This document shows, one piece after another, positions 1-8,446 of a stretch of 19,146 nucleotides of DNA (the stretch's first letter is position 1; every line of letters starts with the position of its first letter). This DNA comes from Pseudomonadota bacterium. GTDB taxonomy: Bacteria > Pseudomonadota > Alphaproteobacteria > Rhodospirillales > 2-02-FULL-58-16. The notes beneath the pieces are model-generated. The model was not told the DNA's origin. It made no database searches and saw only the letters and a program-made list of their open reading frames with translations. The DNA is taken from contig JADFTO010000018.1 in assembly GCA_022560215.1 (NCBI GenBank), positions 1-19,146 on the forward strand, in the 5' to 3' direction. Position numbers and translations under genes: made by a program.

Positions 1-997
1 TCGGCGCCTCGACCACGCAGTATGTCTCGCCGGGCGGGACGTGGTAGCCCTCCGTATACAGCTTGAAGTGATGGATCAGGGCCTCCATGGAATCCTTCAT
101 CTCGCTCCGCGGCGGCGGGGAGACCTTGCTGTCGGTGGACTTGATGGGACCATCGGGCATCCGGGCCAGGCACTGGCCGATGATTTTCACGCTTTCGCGC
201 AACTCGTAGATGCGGACCAGATAGCGGTCATAACAGTCGCCGTGCTTGCCGATGGGAATGTCGAAGTCCAGCTTGTCGTAAACGTCGTAGGGCTGGGCCT
301 TGCGCAGGTCCCAGGGAACGCCGCTGGCCCGCAGGTTGGGTCCCGAAAATGCCCAGTCGCAGGCCTGCTCGGGCGTGATCGCGCCGATGTCCACCGTGCG
401 CTGCTTGAATATCCGGTTTTCGGTCAACAGGGTCTCTATGTCGTCGATCACCCGGGGAAAGCGCTCGGTCCAGGCCAGGATGTCTTCGGCCAGTCCCGGC
501 GGCAGGTCGGCGGTCACGCCGCCGGGCCGGAAATAGGCCATGTGCATGCGGGCCCCGGAGACCCGCTCGCAGAACTCCATCAGGATTTCGCGTTCCTCGA
601 AGCACCACAGCATGGGCGTCATGGCGCCGATGTCCATGGCGAAGGCGCAGACGGAGAAGAGGTGATTGAGGACGCGGCCGATTTCGGCGTACAGCACCCT
701 GATGTACTGTCCCCGTTCCGGCACTTCCACGCCGAGAAGCTTCTCCACGGCCAGCGCGAAGGCGTGTTCCTGGTTCTGCGGGGAGACGTAGTCCAGGCGG
801 TCGAAATAGGGAATCGCCTGCAAGTAGTTCTTGTATTCGATGAGCTTTTCCGTCCCCCGGTGCAGGAGGCCGATGTGGGGATCGGCGCGTTCCACGACCT
901 CGCCGTCCATTTCGAGCACCAGACGGAGCACGCCGTGGGCGGACGGATGCTGGGGCCCGAAATTCATGGTCAGGTTCTTGATCTGGGTTTCGGCCAT
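1..997 (-). CDS. nuoD: NADH-quinone oxidoreductase subunit D (NuoD, 49 kDa), 3' end missing
   Basis: Subunit of the peripheral arm of respiratory complex I, which with NuoB forms the quinone-binding cavity. The gene enters from the left edge, so about 332 codons are visible of a family length near 390-410, and the C-terminus is missing. The N-terminus reads MAETQIKNLTMNFGPQHPSA, and the family hallmarks NFGPQHPSAHGVLR and HIGLLHRGTEKLIE lie in the first 55 residues. Further in, DRLDYVSPQNQEHAFA and RPGGVTADLPPG are also typical. The ATG at 997-995 shares one base with the nuoC stop (TGATG), so translation is probably coupled. NuoC and NuoD are separate proteins here, not fused as in enterobacteria. 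Identity is very secure. Confidence 0.97.
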   Translation of the reverse strand, partial: MAETQIKNLTMNFGPQHPSAHGVLRLVLEMDGEVVERADPHIGLLHRGTEKLIEYKNYLQAIPYFDRLDYVSPQNQEHAFALAVEKLLGVEVPERGQYIRVLYAEIGRVLNHLFSVCAFAMDIGAMTPMLWCFEEREILMEFCERVSGARMHMAYFRPGGVTADLPPGLAEDILAWTERFPRVIDDIETLLTENRIFKQRTVDIGAITPEQACDWAFSGPNLRASGVPWDLRKAQPYDVYDKLDFDIPIGKHGDCYDRYLVRIYELRESVKIIGQCLARMPDGPIKSTDSKVSPPPRSEMKDSMEALIHHFKLYTEGYHVPPGETYCVVEAP

Positions 998-1611
998 CAG
1001 GCCTCCCCGTCCGCCTGCTCTTCGGCTTTTTCGTCACCGGGCAGCAGGGCCTGCACCCCTTCCCAGGGGCTGAGGAAGTCGAAAGACCGGTATTCCTGGG
1101 TCAGCTTCACCGGTTCGTAGACCACCCGCTTCTTCTCGTCGTCGTAACGCATCTCCACGTATCCGGTGAGGGGGAAGTCCTTGCGCAGGGGGTGGCCCTC
1201 GAAACCGTAGTCGGTGAGGATGCGGCGAAGGTCGGGATGCCCGGAGAACATGACGCCGAAGAGGTCCCACACTTCGCGTTCCCACCAGGCGGCGGAACTG
1301 AAGACGCCTGTCGCCGTGGGCACGGGCGTGTCTTCGTCGCATGCCACCTTGATCCGGATGCGCAGGTTGTGGGTAAGGCTGAGCAGGTTGTAGACGATTT
1401 CGAACCGCTGCTCCCGCTCCGGGTAGTCGACGCCGCAAACGTCCATCAGCAGCTTGAACTGGCAGTTGATGTCGTCGCGCAGGAACTTGAGCACCCGGTC
1501 GATGGCTTCGAGCCTCGCCCCGACCACCAACTCGCCGGACTCGAACCCGATGCCGGTGATGTCGTCGGCCAGGGAGGCGGCGACGTAATCGCCAAGGTCG
1601 TTAAGGGGCAT
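997..1611 (-). CDS. nuoC: NADH-quinone oxidoreductase subunit C (NuoC, 30 kDa)
   Basis: Complex I 30 kDa subunit of the hydrophilic arm, packed against NuoD near the quinone site. The 204 residues match the usual length of the unfused alphaproteobacterial protein. The diagnostic block is at about residues 110-151: WEREVWDLFGV, then GHPDLRRILTDYGFEGHPLR, then KDFPLTGY. The ATG at 1611 follows GAGGGA with a short spacer. The gene begins 37 bases after the nuoB stop and overlaps nuoD by one base, so it belongs to the nuoABCD operon. Confidence 0.96.
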   Translation of the reverse strand: MPLNDLGDYVAASLADDITGIGFESGELVVGARLEAIDRVLKFLRDDINCQFKLLMDVCGVDYPEREQRFEIVYNLLSLTHNLRIRIKVACDEDTPVPTATGVFSSAAWWEREVWDLFGVMFSGHPDLRRILTDYGFEGHPLRKDFPLTGYVEMRYDDEKKRVVYEPVKLTQEYRSFDFLSPWEGVQALLPGDEKAEEQADGEA

Positions 1612-1648
1612 TGTTCCCTCGAAACCGTTTTCGGGTGGCCCGGGCGGA

Positions 1649-2203
1649 TTACCGCCACAGGGTCCCCGTTCGCCTGATTTTCTTCTGCAACTGAAGGATG
1701 CCGTAGATGAGGGCTTCCGCCGTCGGCGGGCAGCCGGGAACGTAGACGTCCACCGGAACCACCCGGTCGCACCCCCTGACCACCGAATAGGAATAATGAT
1801 AGTAGCCGCCGCCGTTGGCGCACGAGCCCATGGAAATCACGTAGCGGGGTTCCGCCATCTGGTCGTAGACCTTGCGGAAGGCGGGGGCCATCTTGTTGGT
1901 GAGGGTGCCGGCGACGATGATCACATCCGCCTGCCGGGGGCTGGCGCGGGGGACCACGCCGAAACGGTCGAGATCGTATCGGCTCATGTAGGAGTGGATC
2001 ATCTCGACCGCGCAGCAGGCGAGGCCGAAGGTCATGGGCCAGAGAGAGCCGGTGCGCGCCCAGTTGACGAGCTTGTCCAGGTTGGCGACGACGAAGCCCT
2101 TTTCCATCATCTCGCTGGTCGCCTGTTTGAGCAGGGCGTCCTGGTCCACGCCCGGCGTCAGGGGCGCATCGGTTCCGGCGCTTGAAGGGGCATTCACTCC
2201 CAT
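1649..2203 (-). CDS. nuoB: NADH-quinone oxidoreductase subunit B (NuoB, 20 kDa, N2 cluster)
   Basis: Subunit of complex I that carries the terminal [4Fe-4S] cluster N2, which donates electrons to quinone. The four expected ligands are visible: the CC pair in LACCAVEM (about C63, C64), GSCANGG (C128) and VPGCPPTAEAL (C158). I chose the ATG at 2203, giving 184 residues beginning MGVNAPSS, because GGGAG at 2215-2211 lies 7 bases upstream. A GTG at 2224 in the same frame would add seven residues but has no better ribosome site. The gene overlaps the nuoA end by 10 bases, implying translational coupling. Confidence 0.96.
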   Translation of the reverse strand: MGVNAPSSAGTDAPLTPGVDQDALLKQATSEMMEKGFVVANLDKLVNWARTGSLWPMTFGLACCAVEMIHSYMSRYDLDRFGVVPRASPRQADVIIVAGTLTNKMAPAFRKVYDQMAEPRYVISMGSCANGGGYYHYSYSVVRGCDRVVPVDVYVPGCPPTAEALIYGILQLQKKIRRTGTLWR

Positions 2204-2559
2204 TCCAAGGCTCCCTTTTTCCACTCATATATAAAACCGATGGTGAGGATTGCGAGGAAAACCATCATCGACCAGAAACCGAAAACCCCTATTTTTCCCA
2301 ATGAGATAGCCCATGGGAACAGGAACGCCACCTCGAGGTCGAATATGATGAACAGGATCGCCACCAGATAGAAGCGGACATCGAACTTCCCCCGTGAATC
2401 GTCGAAGGCGTCGAAGCCGCATTCATAGGCCGAGTTTTTCGCCGGGTCGGGATGCTGGGGGACGATGATGAAGGAAGTCCCGACGGCGATGCCGGCGATG
2501 GCGACGGCAATGCCGAAAAATATGAGGATGGGAAGATATTCGAGAAGCATCGCGTTCAT
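2194..2559 (-). CDS. nuoA: NADH-quinone oxidoreductase subunit A (NuoA)
   Basis: Small membrane subunit of complex I, 121 residues, the normal length. Three hydrophobic segments are visible at about residues 8-28, 62-84 and 91-111. Family signatures are YECGFD (45-50) in the loop after helix 1 and FDLEVAFLFPW (73-83), whose acidic residues lie within helix 2. The ATG at 2559 is preceded by AAGGA with 8 bases of spacing. The gene begins 57 bases after the 3' end of tRNA-Asp, with no terminator visible between them, so the nuo operon may be read from the tRNA promoter, from an unrecognised promoter in the gap, or both. Confidence 0.96.
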   Translation of the reverse strand: MNAMLLEYLPILIFFGIAVAIAGIAVGTSFIIVPQHPDPAKNSAYECGFDAFDDSRGKFDVRFYLVAILFIIFDLEVAFLFPWAISLGKIGVFGFWSMMVFLAILTIGFIYEWKKGALEWE

Positions 2560-2616
2560 GACGGCGGTCCTTCAGCCATGGCGATCGTCCATTTCACCAT
2601 ATCATGAACGGGTGGA

Positions 2617-2694
<78 letters not shown>

Positions 2695-2776
2695 GGCAAG
2701 ACCAAGCGGGTCCATGTAATCCTCCCACTATCGGGTGTCAATACCGATGACTCCCGTTCCCGTGAGCGGGTGAATC

Positions 2777-2852
2777 TGGTGGGCGATGATGGAATCGAAC
2801 CACCGACCTTCTCGGTGTAAACGAGACGCTCTACCAACTGAGCTAATCGCCC
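2777..2852 (-). tRNA. tRNA-Val(TAC)
   Basis: The cloverleaf folds on the minus strand with acceptor GGGCGAT/ATCGCCC, discriminator A and an encoded CCA. The D arm is GCTC/GAGC. The anticodon arm is TCTCG-TTTACAC-CGAGA, so the anticodon is TAC (Val). The T arm is GGTGG-TTCGATT-CCATC. The length is a standard 76 bases. A promoter-like pair lies about 40 bases upstream. Confidence 0.96.
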
Positions 2853-2891
2853 CATCCTCGTCATCATCCGGACCCGAAATATCGCCGCAAA

Positions 2892-2920
2892 CCTATAGGG
2901 CCCCTGGGTGGCTTAATCAA
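2892..2920 (-). promoter_or_regulatory. Probable sigma70-type promoter for the tRNA-Val/tRNA-Asp unit
   Basis: On the minus strand TTGATT (2920-2915) and TATAGG (2897-2892) are separated by exactly 17 bases. Each matches four of six consensus positions. The start would be about 30 bases before the tRNA-Val 5' end. The site lies just downstream of the hup terminator, which fits a fresh transcription unit. No experimental support is available. Confidence 0.5.
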
Positions 2921-2944
2921 TGCCGGCGCGGACGGGACGCCATC

Positions 2945-2988
2945 AAAAAAACAATGCCGGTCGGTGCTCTCGACACAACCGGCATTGT
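2945..2988 (-). terminator. Rho-independent terminator of hup
   Basis: On the minus strand, 15 bases after the hup stop, an 11-bp perfect stem (ACAATGCCGGT with ACCGGCATTGT; arms 2978-2988 and 2951-2961) closes a 16-base loop. A run of seven T follows at 2951-2945, overlapping the stem foot. This is the clearest intrinsic terminator in the window and separates hup from the tRNA and nuo unit. Confidence 0.85.
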
Positions 2989-3003
2989 CCTCAATTTCGT
3001 GAA

Positions 3004-3276
3004 CTAATTGACGGCGCTCTTCAATCCCTTGCCGGCCTTGAACTTGGGTTGATTCGACGCAGGTATCTGAATCTTTTCGCCCGTCCTGGGATTGCGTCCC
3101 TGTGTCGCGGCACGCCTGACCACACTGAAGGTACCAAAGCCGACCAGGCGTACGGCGTCACCCCTTTGCAGGGCGCCGGTGATGGCATCGATGACAGCGT
3201 CAACCGCACCCGAGGCATCGGACTTTGTCATACCCGTACTGCTCGCAACGGTTGCAACAAGATCATTCTTATTCAA
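3004..3276 (-). CDS. hup: DNA-binding protein HU
   Basis: Small basic nucleoid protein that bends and compacts DNA as a dimer. It has 90 residues, the standard length, beginning MNKNDLVATVASSTGM. The core signature GFGTF is at about 46-50 and the beta-arm tip RNPRTG at 61-66, followed by IQIPASNQPKFKAGKGLK, all typical of HU and not IHF. The start codon is TTG (3276-3274). It is fixed by the family N-terminus, by an in-frame stop a few codons upstream, and by AAGGGGGC 6 bases before the TTG. A sigma70-like promoter lies upstream and a strong terminator downstream, so it is probably monocistronic. It sits between lon and complex I, as in other alphaproteobacteria. Confidence 0.96.
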   Translation of the reverse strand: MNKNDLVATVASSTGMTKSDASGAVDAVIDAITGALQRGDAVRLVGFGTFSVVRRAATQGRNPRTGEKIQIPASNQPKFKAGKGLKSAVN

Positions 3277-3350
3277 TTTGAAGCCCCCTTCTTCTAAATG
3301 TGGAAATTGCGTTGGTCCGAGAACTCATAAAGGTCCCGTGAAGTGGGCGC

Positions 3351-3380
3351 AGTTTAAGCCGGAGCCCCGAGGTCCGTCAA
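3351..3380 (-). promoter_or_regulatory. Probable sigma70-type promoter of hup
   Basis: On the minus strand TTGACG (3380-3375, five of six consensus bases) is followed after 18 bases by TAAACT (3356-3351, four of six). The predicted start leaves a leader of about 65-70 bases before the TTG start codon of hup. It is the best promoter-like pair in the lon-hup spacer. Confidence 0.6.
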
Positions 3381-3859
3381 TCGAAGATGGGCGATTTTCC
3401 CCAGTTTATTGCGGTTTTCGACCTACTCCGTTGCGCATTTAACGGGGCGTGACGAGAAACAAATGGCAAACCATCCCCGATCACGAATCGTGCTCGAAAG
3501 GGAATTCCGCCGGAATTTCATTGCCTTCCGATAAAAAGTTTCGGCCAGGGCTCAAGGTGGCGGCAGGCCCGTCCGGCCAAGGCCGTACGGGAATCTTAGG
3601 CTCGTCGGGCGGGCCGCGGGAAGGCGGGGTTCGGGCGCTCCGCTATCCAAAACGCGCGGAATCCATCAGCCACCACTGCCGGAGAGCGGAATTCCCGACT
3701 CGGAGTCGGGACAGAGGTTGACCTCGACCGTCAGCTGCACCAGTTCCGGCAGGCCAACTAACCGGATAGTTCTCTAGAGCGGGTCAGGGCGCAGCGCGCC
3801 CGCGGCTCTGCCACATACGGGCCGCAAAGGCGTCAAGCGCGGGGAGGGATCGAAAGGCG
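3381..3859. other. Lon-hup intergenic region with several palindromes and no convincing gene
   Basis: About 480 bases between the hup promoter and the lon stop. A 90-codon plus-strand frame (3449-3721) has no recognisable domain, no clear ribosome site and an arginine/glycine/serine-rich make-up, so I do not call it a gene. The region carries perfect or near-perfect inverted repeats: 3482-3492, 3503-3517, 3568-3591 (24 bases, one mismatch pair, two-base loop), 3693-3711 (9-bp arms) and 3787-3801. The ten-base direct repeat AAAGGCGTCA occurs at 3826-3835 and 3853-3862, the second copy covering the lon stop. No T tract follows any hairpin on either strand. Confidence 0.6.
3787..3801 (-). terminator. 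GC hairpin downstream of lon, possible weak terminator
   Basis: GGGCGC-GCT-GCGCCC on the minus strand forms a perfect 6-bp stem with a three-base loop, starting 58 bases after the lon stop. It lacks a T tract, so if it ends lon transcription it would need Rho or act as a 3'-end stabiliser. Low confidence. Confidence 0.25.
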
Positions 3860-6265
3860 TCAGTGGGTGACGACGCCGCCCACGTCCTCTTCTTCTCCAT
3901 GGGCTTTGGCCAGGGCGGCGGCCTCGAGTTCCGCCTCTTCGTCCCATTCGATGGGCTTGAGGGGGGCCGTCAGGGCGTGCTTCAACACTTCGTCCACGCT
4001 GAAAACGGGAATCACGGTCATGCCCTTGGTGACCTTGTCGGGAATCTCGGCCAGGTCCTTTTCGTTTTCCTGGGGAATCAGCACCGTCGTCAACCCGCCG
4101 CGCAGGGCCGCCAAGAGCTTCTCCTTAAGGCCGCCGATGGGAAGCACCCGGCCGCGCAGCGTCACCTCGCCGGTCATCGCCACGTTCCTTTTCACGTCGA
4201 TGCCCGTCAGCACCGAGACGATGGAGGTGACCATCGCCACGCCCGCGGACGGACCGTCCTTCGGGATCGCCCCTTCCGGGACGTGGATGTGGATGTCCTT
4301 GGTGACGAACAAGGTCGGCTTGATGCCGAACTTCACGGCCCGGGACTGCACGTAGGACTTGGCGGCCTGGATGGATTCCTTCATCACGTCGCCCAGCTTG
4401 CCGGTGATGATCATCTTGCCCTTGCCGGGCACCATCACCGCCTCGATGGACAGCAGTTCGCCGCCGACTTCGGTCCAGGCCAGCCCCGTGGTGAGGCCGA
4501 CCATGTCTTCCTGTTCGATCTCGCCGTATCGGTAGCGGCGAATTCCGGCGTACTTGCCAAGGTTCCGACGGGTGACGGCGATGTTCTTCCGCTTGCCCAT
4601 CAGAATATCCCTGACCGCCTTGCGGGTGAGGTTGGCGATCTCGCGTTCCAGGTTACGCACCCCGGCCTCGCGCGTGTAGTAGCGGATGATGTTCCTGATG
4701 GCGGAATCCGAGATGGACCATTCGCCCTTTCTCAACCCATGCGCCTTGTACTGCTTGGGGATCAGGTGGCGCTTGGCGATTTCCACCTTCTCGTCCTCGG
4801 TGTAGCCGGACAGCCGGATGATCTCCATGCGGTCCAACAGGGGCAACGGGATGTCCATGGTGTTGGCGGTGGTGATGAACAACACGTCCGAAAGGTCGTA
4901 GTCGACCTCCAGATAGTGGTCGTTGAAGGTGGAATTCTGTTCGGGATCAAGGACTTCGAGAAGCGCCGAAGAGGGATCTCCGCGCCAGTCGTGGCCCATC
5001 TTGTCCACTTCGTCGAGGAGGAATAGCGGATTGGACGACTTGGCCTTCTTCATGCCCTGGATGATCTTGCCGGGCATGGAGCCGATGTAGGTGCGCCGGT
5101 GGCCGCGGATCTCGGATTCGTCGCGCACCCCGCCCAGGCTCATGCGCACGAAATTGCGGCCCGAGGCGCGGGCGATGGACTGACCCAATGACGTCTTGCC
5201 GACGCCCGGCGGCCCGACCAGGCAGAGGATCGGTCCCTTGACCTTGTTGGTGCGCTGCTGCACCGCCAGGTACTCGACAATCCTTTCCTTCACCTTCTTC
5301 AGGCCGTAGTGGTCGGCGTCGAGTATTTTCTGGGCCTGCCTGAGGTCCTTATTGACCCGGGAGCGTTTCTTCCACGGGATGCTGAGCAGCCAGTCCAGAT
5401 AGTTGCGGACCACCGTGGCCTCGGCGGACATGGGGCTCATGGCGCGTAGCTTCTTCAGCTCCGACGTCGCCTTCTCGCGGGCTTCCTTGCTGAACTTGGT
5501 CTTCTTGATGCGCTCGTCGAATTCGGCCGCTTCGTCGCGGCCTTCCTCGGCTTCGCCCAGCTCCTTCTGGATCGCCTTGAGCTGTTCGTTCAGGTAGTAC
5601 TCGCGCTGGGTCTTCTCCATCTGGCGCTTGACCCGGCTGCGGATCTTCTTTTCCACCTGGAGCACGCCGATTTCCGACTCCATGTGGGCGAAGATCTTTT
5701 CCAGCCGCTCGGTGACGGTTTCGATCTCCAGGAGCTCCTGCTTCTCCGAGATCTTCAGGGCCAGGTGCGAGGCGATGGTGTCGGCCAGCTTGCCCGGGGA
5801 CTCGATCTGGTTGACGGAAACCAGGGCCTCGGGCGGAATCTTCTTGTTCAGCTTGATGTAGTGCTCGAACTGCCCGACCACCGTACGGGCAAGGGCCTCC
5901 AACTCCTGCGGCTTGCCCTCGATCTCGTCGATCAGCTCGGCCTCGGCCTGGAAGAACAGCTCGTTGTCCGTGTAGCGGATGATCCTGGCGCGCTGGCCCC
6001 CTTCGACCAGAACCTTGACGGTGCCGTCGGGAAGCTTGAGCAGCTGCAACACCGTCGAGAAGGTGCCGATCTTGTAAATGTCGTCGATGGTGGGGTCGTC
6101 GTCGGCGGCGTTTTTCTGCGCCAGAAGCAGGATCTGCTTGTCGTCGTTCATCACGTCCTCGAGGGCGTGCACCGACTTGTCGCGCCCGACGAAGAGCGGC
6201 ACGATCATGTGGGGGAAGACGACGATGTCCCGCAAGGGGAGAACGGGATAGATTTTGGCGGTCAC
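3860..6265 (-). CDS. lon: ATP-dependent endopeptidase La (Lon)
   Basis: Cytoplasmic hexameric AAA+ serine protease that degrades misfolded and regulatory proteins. The 801 residues match the family. The N-terminal substrate domain starts TAKIYPVLPLRDIVVFPHMI, followed by a charged coiled region at about 190-280. The AAA+ domain has Walker A GPPGVGKT (351-358) and Walker B LFLLDEVD (414-421). The C-terminal protease domain has catalytic Ser673 in KDGPSAGVAM and the partner Lys716 in GGLKEKLL, the expected 43 residues apart. The start is GTG at 6265 with AGGAGG 9 bases upstream. It lies 131 bases after clpX, with a heat-shock-like promoter between. The acidic C-terminal tail is lineage-variable. 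Confidence 0.98.
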   Translation of the reverse strand: MTAKIYPVLPLRDIVVFPHMIVPLFVGRDKSVHALEDVMNDDKQILLLAQKNAADDDPTIDDIYKIGTFSTVLQLLKLPDGTVKVLVEGGQRARIIRYTDNELFFQAEAELIDEIEGKPQELEALARTVVGQFEHYIKLNKKIPPEALVSVNQIESPGKLADTIASHLALKISEKQELLEIETVTERLEKIFAHMESEIGVLQVEKKIRSRVKRQMEKTQREYYLNEQLKAIQKELGEAEEGRDEAAEFDERIKKTKFSKEAREKATSELKKLRAMSPMSAEATVVRNYLDWLLSIPWKKRSRVNKDLRQAQKILDADHYGLKKVKERIVEYLAVQQRTNKVKGPILCLVGPPGVGKTSLGQSIARASGRNFVRMSLGGVRDESEIRGHRRTYIGSMPGKIIQGMKKAKSSNPLFLLDEVDKMGHDWRGDPSSALLEVLDPEQNSTFNDHYLEVDYDLSDVLFITTANTMDIPLPLLDRMEIIRLSGYTEDEKVEIAKRHLIPKQYKAHGLRKGEWSISDSAIRNIIRYYTREAGVRNLEREIANLTRKAVRDILMGKRKNIAVTRRNLGKYAGIRRYRYGEIEQEDMVGLTTGLAWTEVGGELLSIEAVMVPGKGKMIITGKLGDVMKESIQAAKSYVQSRAVKFGIKPTLFVTKDIHIHVPEGAIPKDGPSAGVAMVTSIVSVLTGIDVKRNVAMTGEVTLRGRVLPIGGLKEKLLAALRGGLTTVLIPQENEKDLAEIPDKVTKGMTVIPVFSVDEVLKHALTAPLKPIEWDEEAELEAAALAKAHGEEEDVGGVVTH

Positions 6266-6356
6266 GTGCCTATGCCTCCTAGAGTGCGGGCCATGGGCCC
6301 AACAACTGCTCTCAGCTCAAGCCGGCGGCGCGGGACGTGTTTCGCGCCCTTCCCCC

Positions 6357-6386
6357 AAAGGTGGCCCCTTTCGGCGCCCTGTCAAG
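6357..6386 (-). promoter_or_regulatory. Candidate heat-shock (RpoH-like) promoter of lon
   Basis: On the minus strand a C-rich run leads into CTTGAC (6386-6381), followed after 16 bases by CCACCTTT (6364-6357). This resembles the RpoH pattern CCCTTGAA, 13-17 bases, CCCCATTT. The same site contains a perfect sigma70 -35 (TTGACA), but no good sigma70 -10 lies at 16-18 bases. The leader would be about 85 bases. Lon is a known heat-shock gene, which fits, but this is a motif match by eye only. Confidence 0.4.
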
Positions 6387-6396
6387 GGGGGGTGAC

Positions 6397-7662
<1,266 letters not shown>

Positions 7663-7790
7663 GGAAACTCCGTTCGAGGCATGGCCATGATACTCGCTAG
7701 CGCGAGTCCGGTACAGTCCCCACCCCGGGGTGGACGAAGGCGGGGGCGCTTTTCCGGGCTAGAATGGCGGAGCATTTCTTAATCTTCCCT
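7663..7790. other. clpP-clpX spacer with two small palindromes
   Basis: The 128 bases hold two perfect inverted repeats: 7692-7707 (ACTCGC, 4-base loop, GCGAGT) and 7720-7733 (CCACCCC/GGGGTGG, no loop). On the minus strand a -10-like TATCAT lies at the edge of the first one, with only a poor -35 upstream. This could be a clpX promoter with an operator, or merely structured leader RNA; the sequence does not decide. Confidence 0.35.
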
Positions 7791-8417
7791 TTAATTTTGA
7801 TCCTCTTCGTCCTCGATGGCCGGCCGGTTGACGACCACCTCGTCGGTGATGCCGAAGTCGAGGGCCTCCTCGGGCGTCATGTAGCGGTCCCTGTCAACGG
7901 CTTCCTCTATGACGCTCAGGGGCTGGCCCGTGTGCGTTGCGTAGATGTCGTTGAGCCGCCCCCTCAGCGCCAGGATCTCCCGGGCCTGGATCTCGATGTC
8001 GGTGGCCTGTCCCTGGATGCCGCCGGAGGGCTGGTGGATCATGATCCTGGAATTGGGCAGCGCGTAGCGCTTGCCCTTGGCGCCGGCGCAAAGCAAAAGC
8101 GAGCCCATGGACGCCGCCTGGCCGATGCAGACGGTGGCAATGTCGGGACGGATGTAGCGCATGGTGTCGTAGATGGCGAGGCCCGACGTGACCACCCCTC
8201 CCGGCGAGTTGATGTAGAAGGAGATATCCTTTTTCGGGTTCTCCGATTCCAGGTACAGAAACTGCGCGCAGACCAGGCTGGCGACGGTATCGTCTATGCC
8301 GCCGGTGAGGAAGATGATGCGTTCCTTGAGCAGGCGCGAAAAGATGTCATAGGCCCTCTCCCCCCGGTTGGTGGTCTCCACGACCATGGGAACGAGCGTG
8401 TTCATTTTCTCATTCAT
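7791..8417 (-). CDS. clpP: ATP-dependent Clp protease proteolytic subunit ClpP
   Basis: Serine peptidase of the double-heptamer Clp protease, working with ClpX. The 208 residues carry the full triad: Ser103 in GQAASMGS, His128 in RIMIHQPSGG and Asp177 in DRDRYM. The oligomer and substrate-binding segment INSPGGVVTSGLAIYD is at about 69-84. The ATG at 8417 has GAGG 7 bases upstream; a second in-frame ATG four codons later is less well placed. The gene follows tig by 29 bases, so the two very likely share a transcript, giving the common order tig-clpP-clpX-lon. Confidence 0.98.
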   Translation of the reverse strand: MNEKMNTLVPMVVETTNRGERAYDIFSRLLKERIIFLTGGIDDTVASLVCAQFLYLESENPKKDISFYINSPGGVVTSGLAIYDTMRYIRPDIATVCIGQAASMGSLLLCAGAKGKRYALPNSRIMIHQPSGGIQGQATDIEIQAREILALRGRLNDIYATHTGQPLSVIEEAVDRDRYMTPEEALDFGITDEVVVNRPAIEDEEDQN

Positions 8418-8446
8418 GAAATTTCCTCATCGATTCCAATCCCGCC

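Noticed and set aside
41..1120. Long plus-strand open frame of 359 codons opposite nuoD and nuoC
   Set aside because: It is antisense to two clearly identified genes, has no recognisable domain and no ribosome site; long antisense frames are expected in GC-rich DNA.
2556..2579. Seven-codon leader frame (MAEGPPS) ending across the nuoA ATG
   Set aside because: It contains the nuoA ribosome site, has no ribosome site of its own, and is short enough to occur by chance.
3449..3721. Possible 90-codon plus-strand gene in the lon-hup spacer
   Set aside because: No family resemblance, no clear ribosome site, and it spans several palindromes; treated as non-coding unless conservation shows otherwise.
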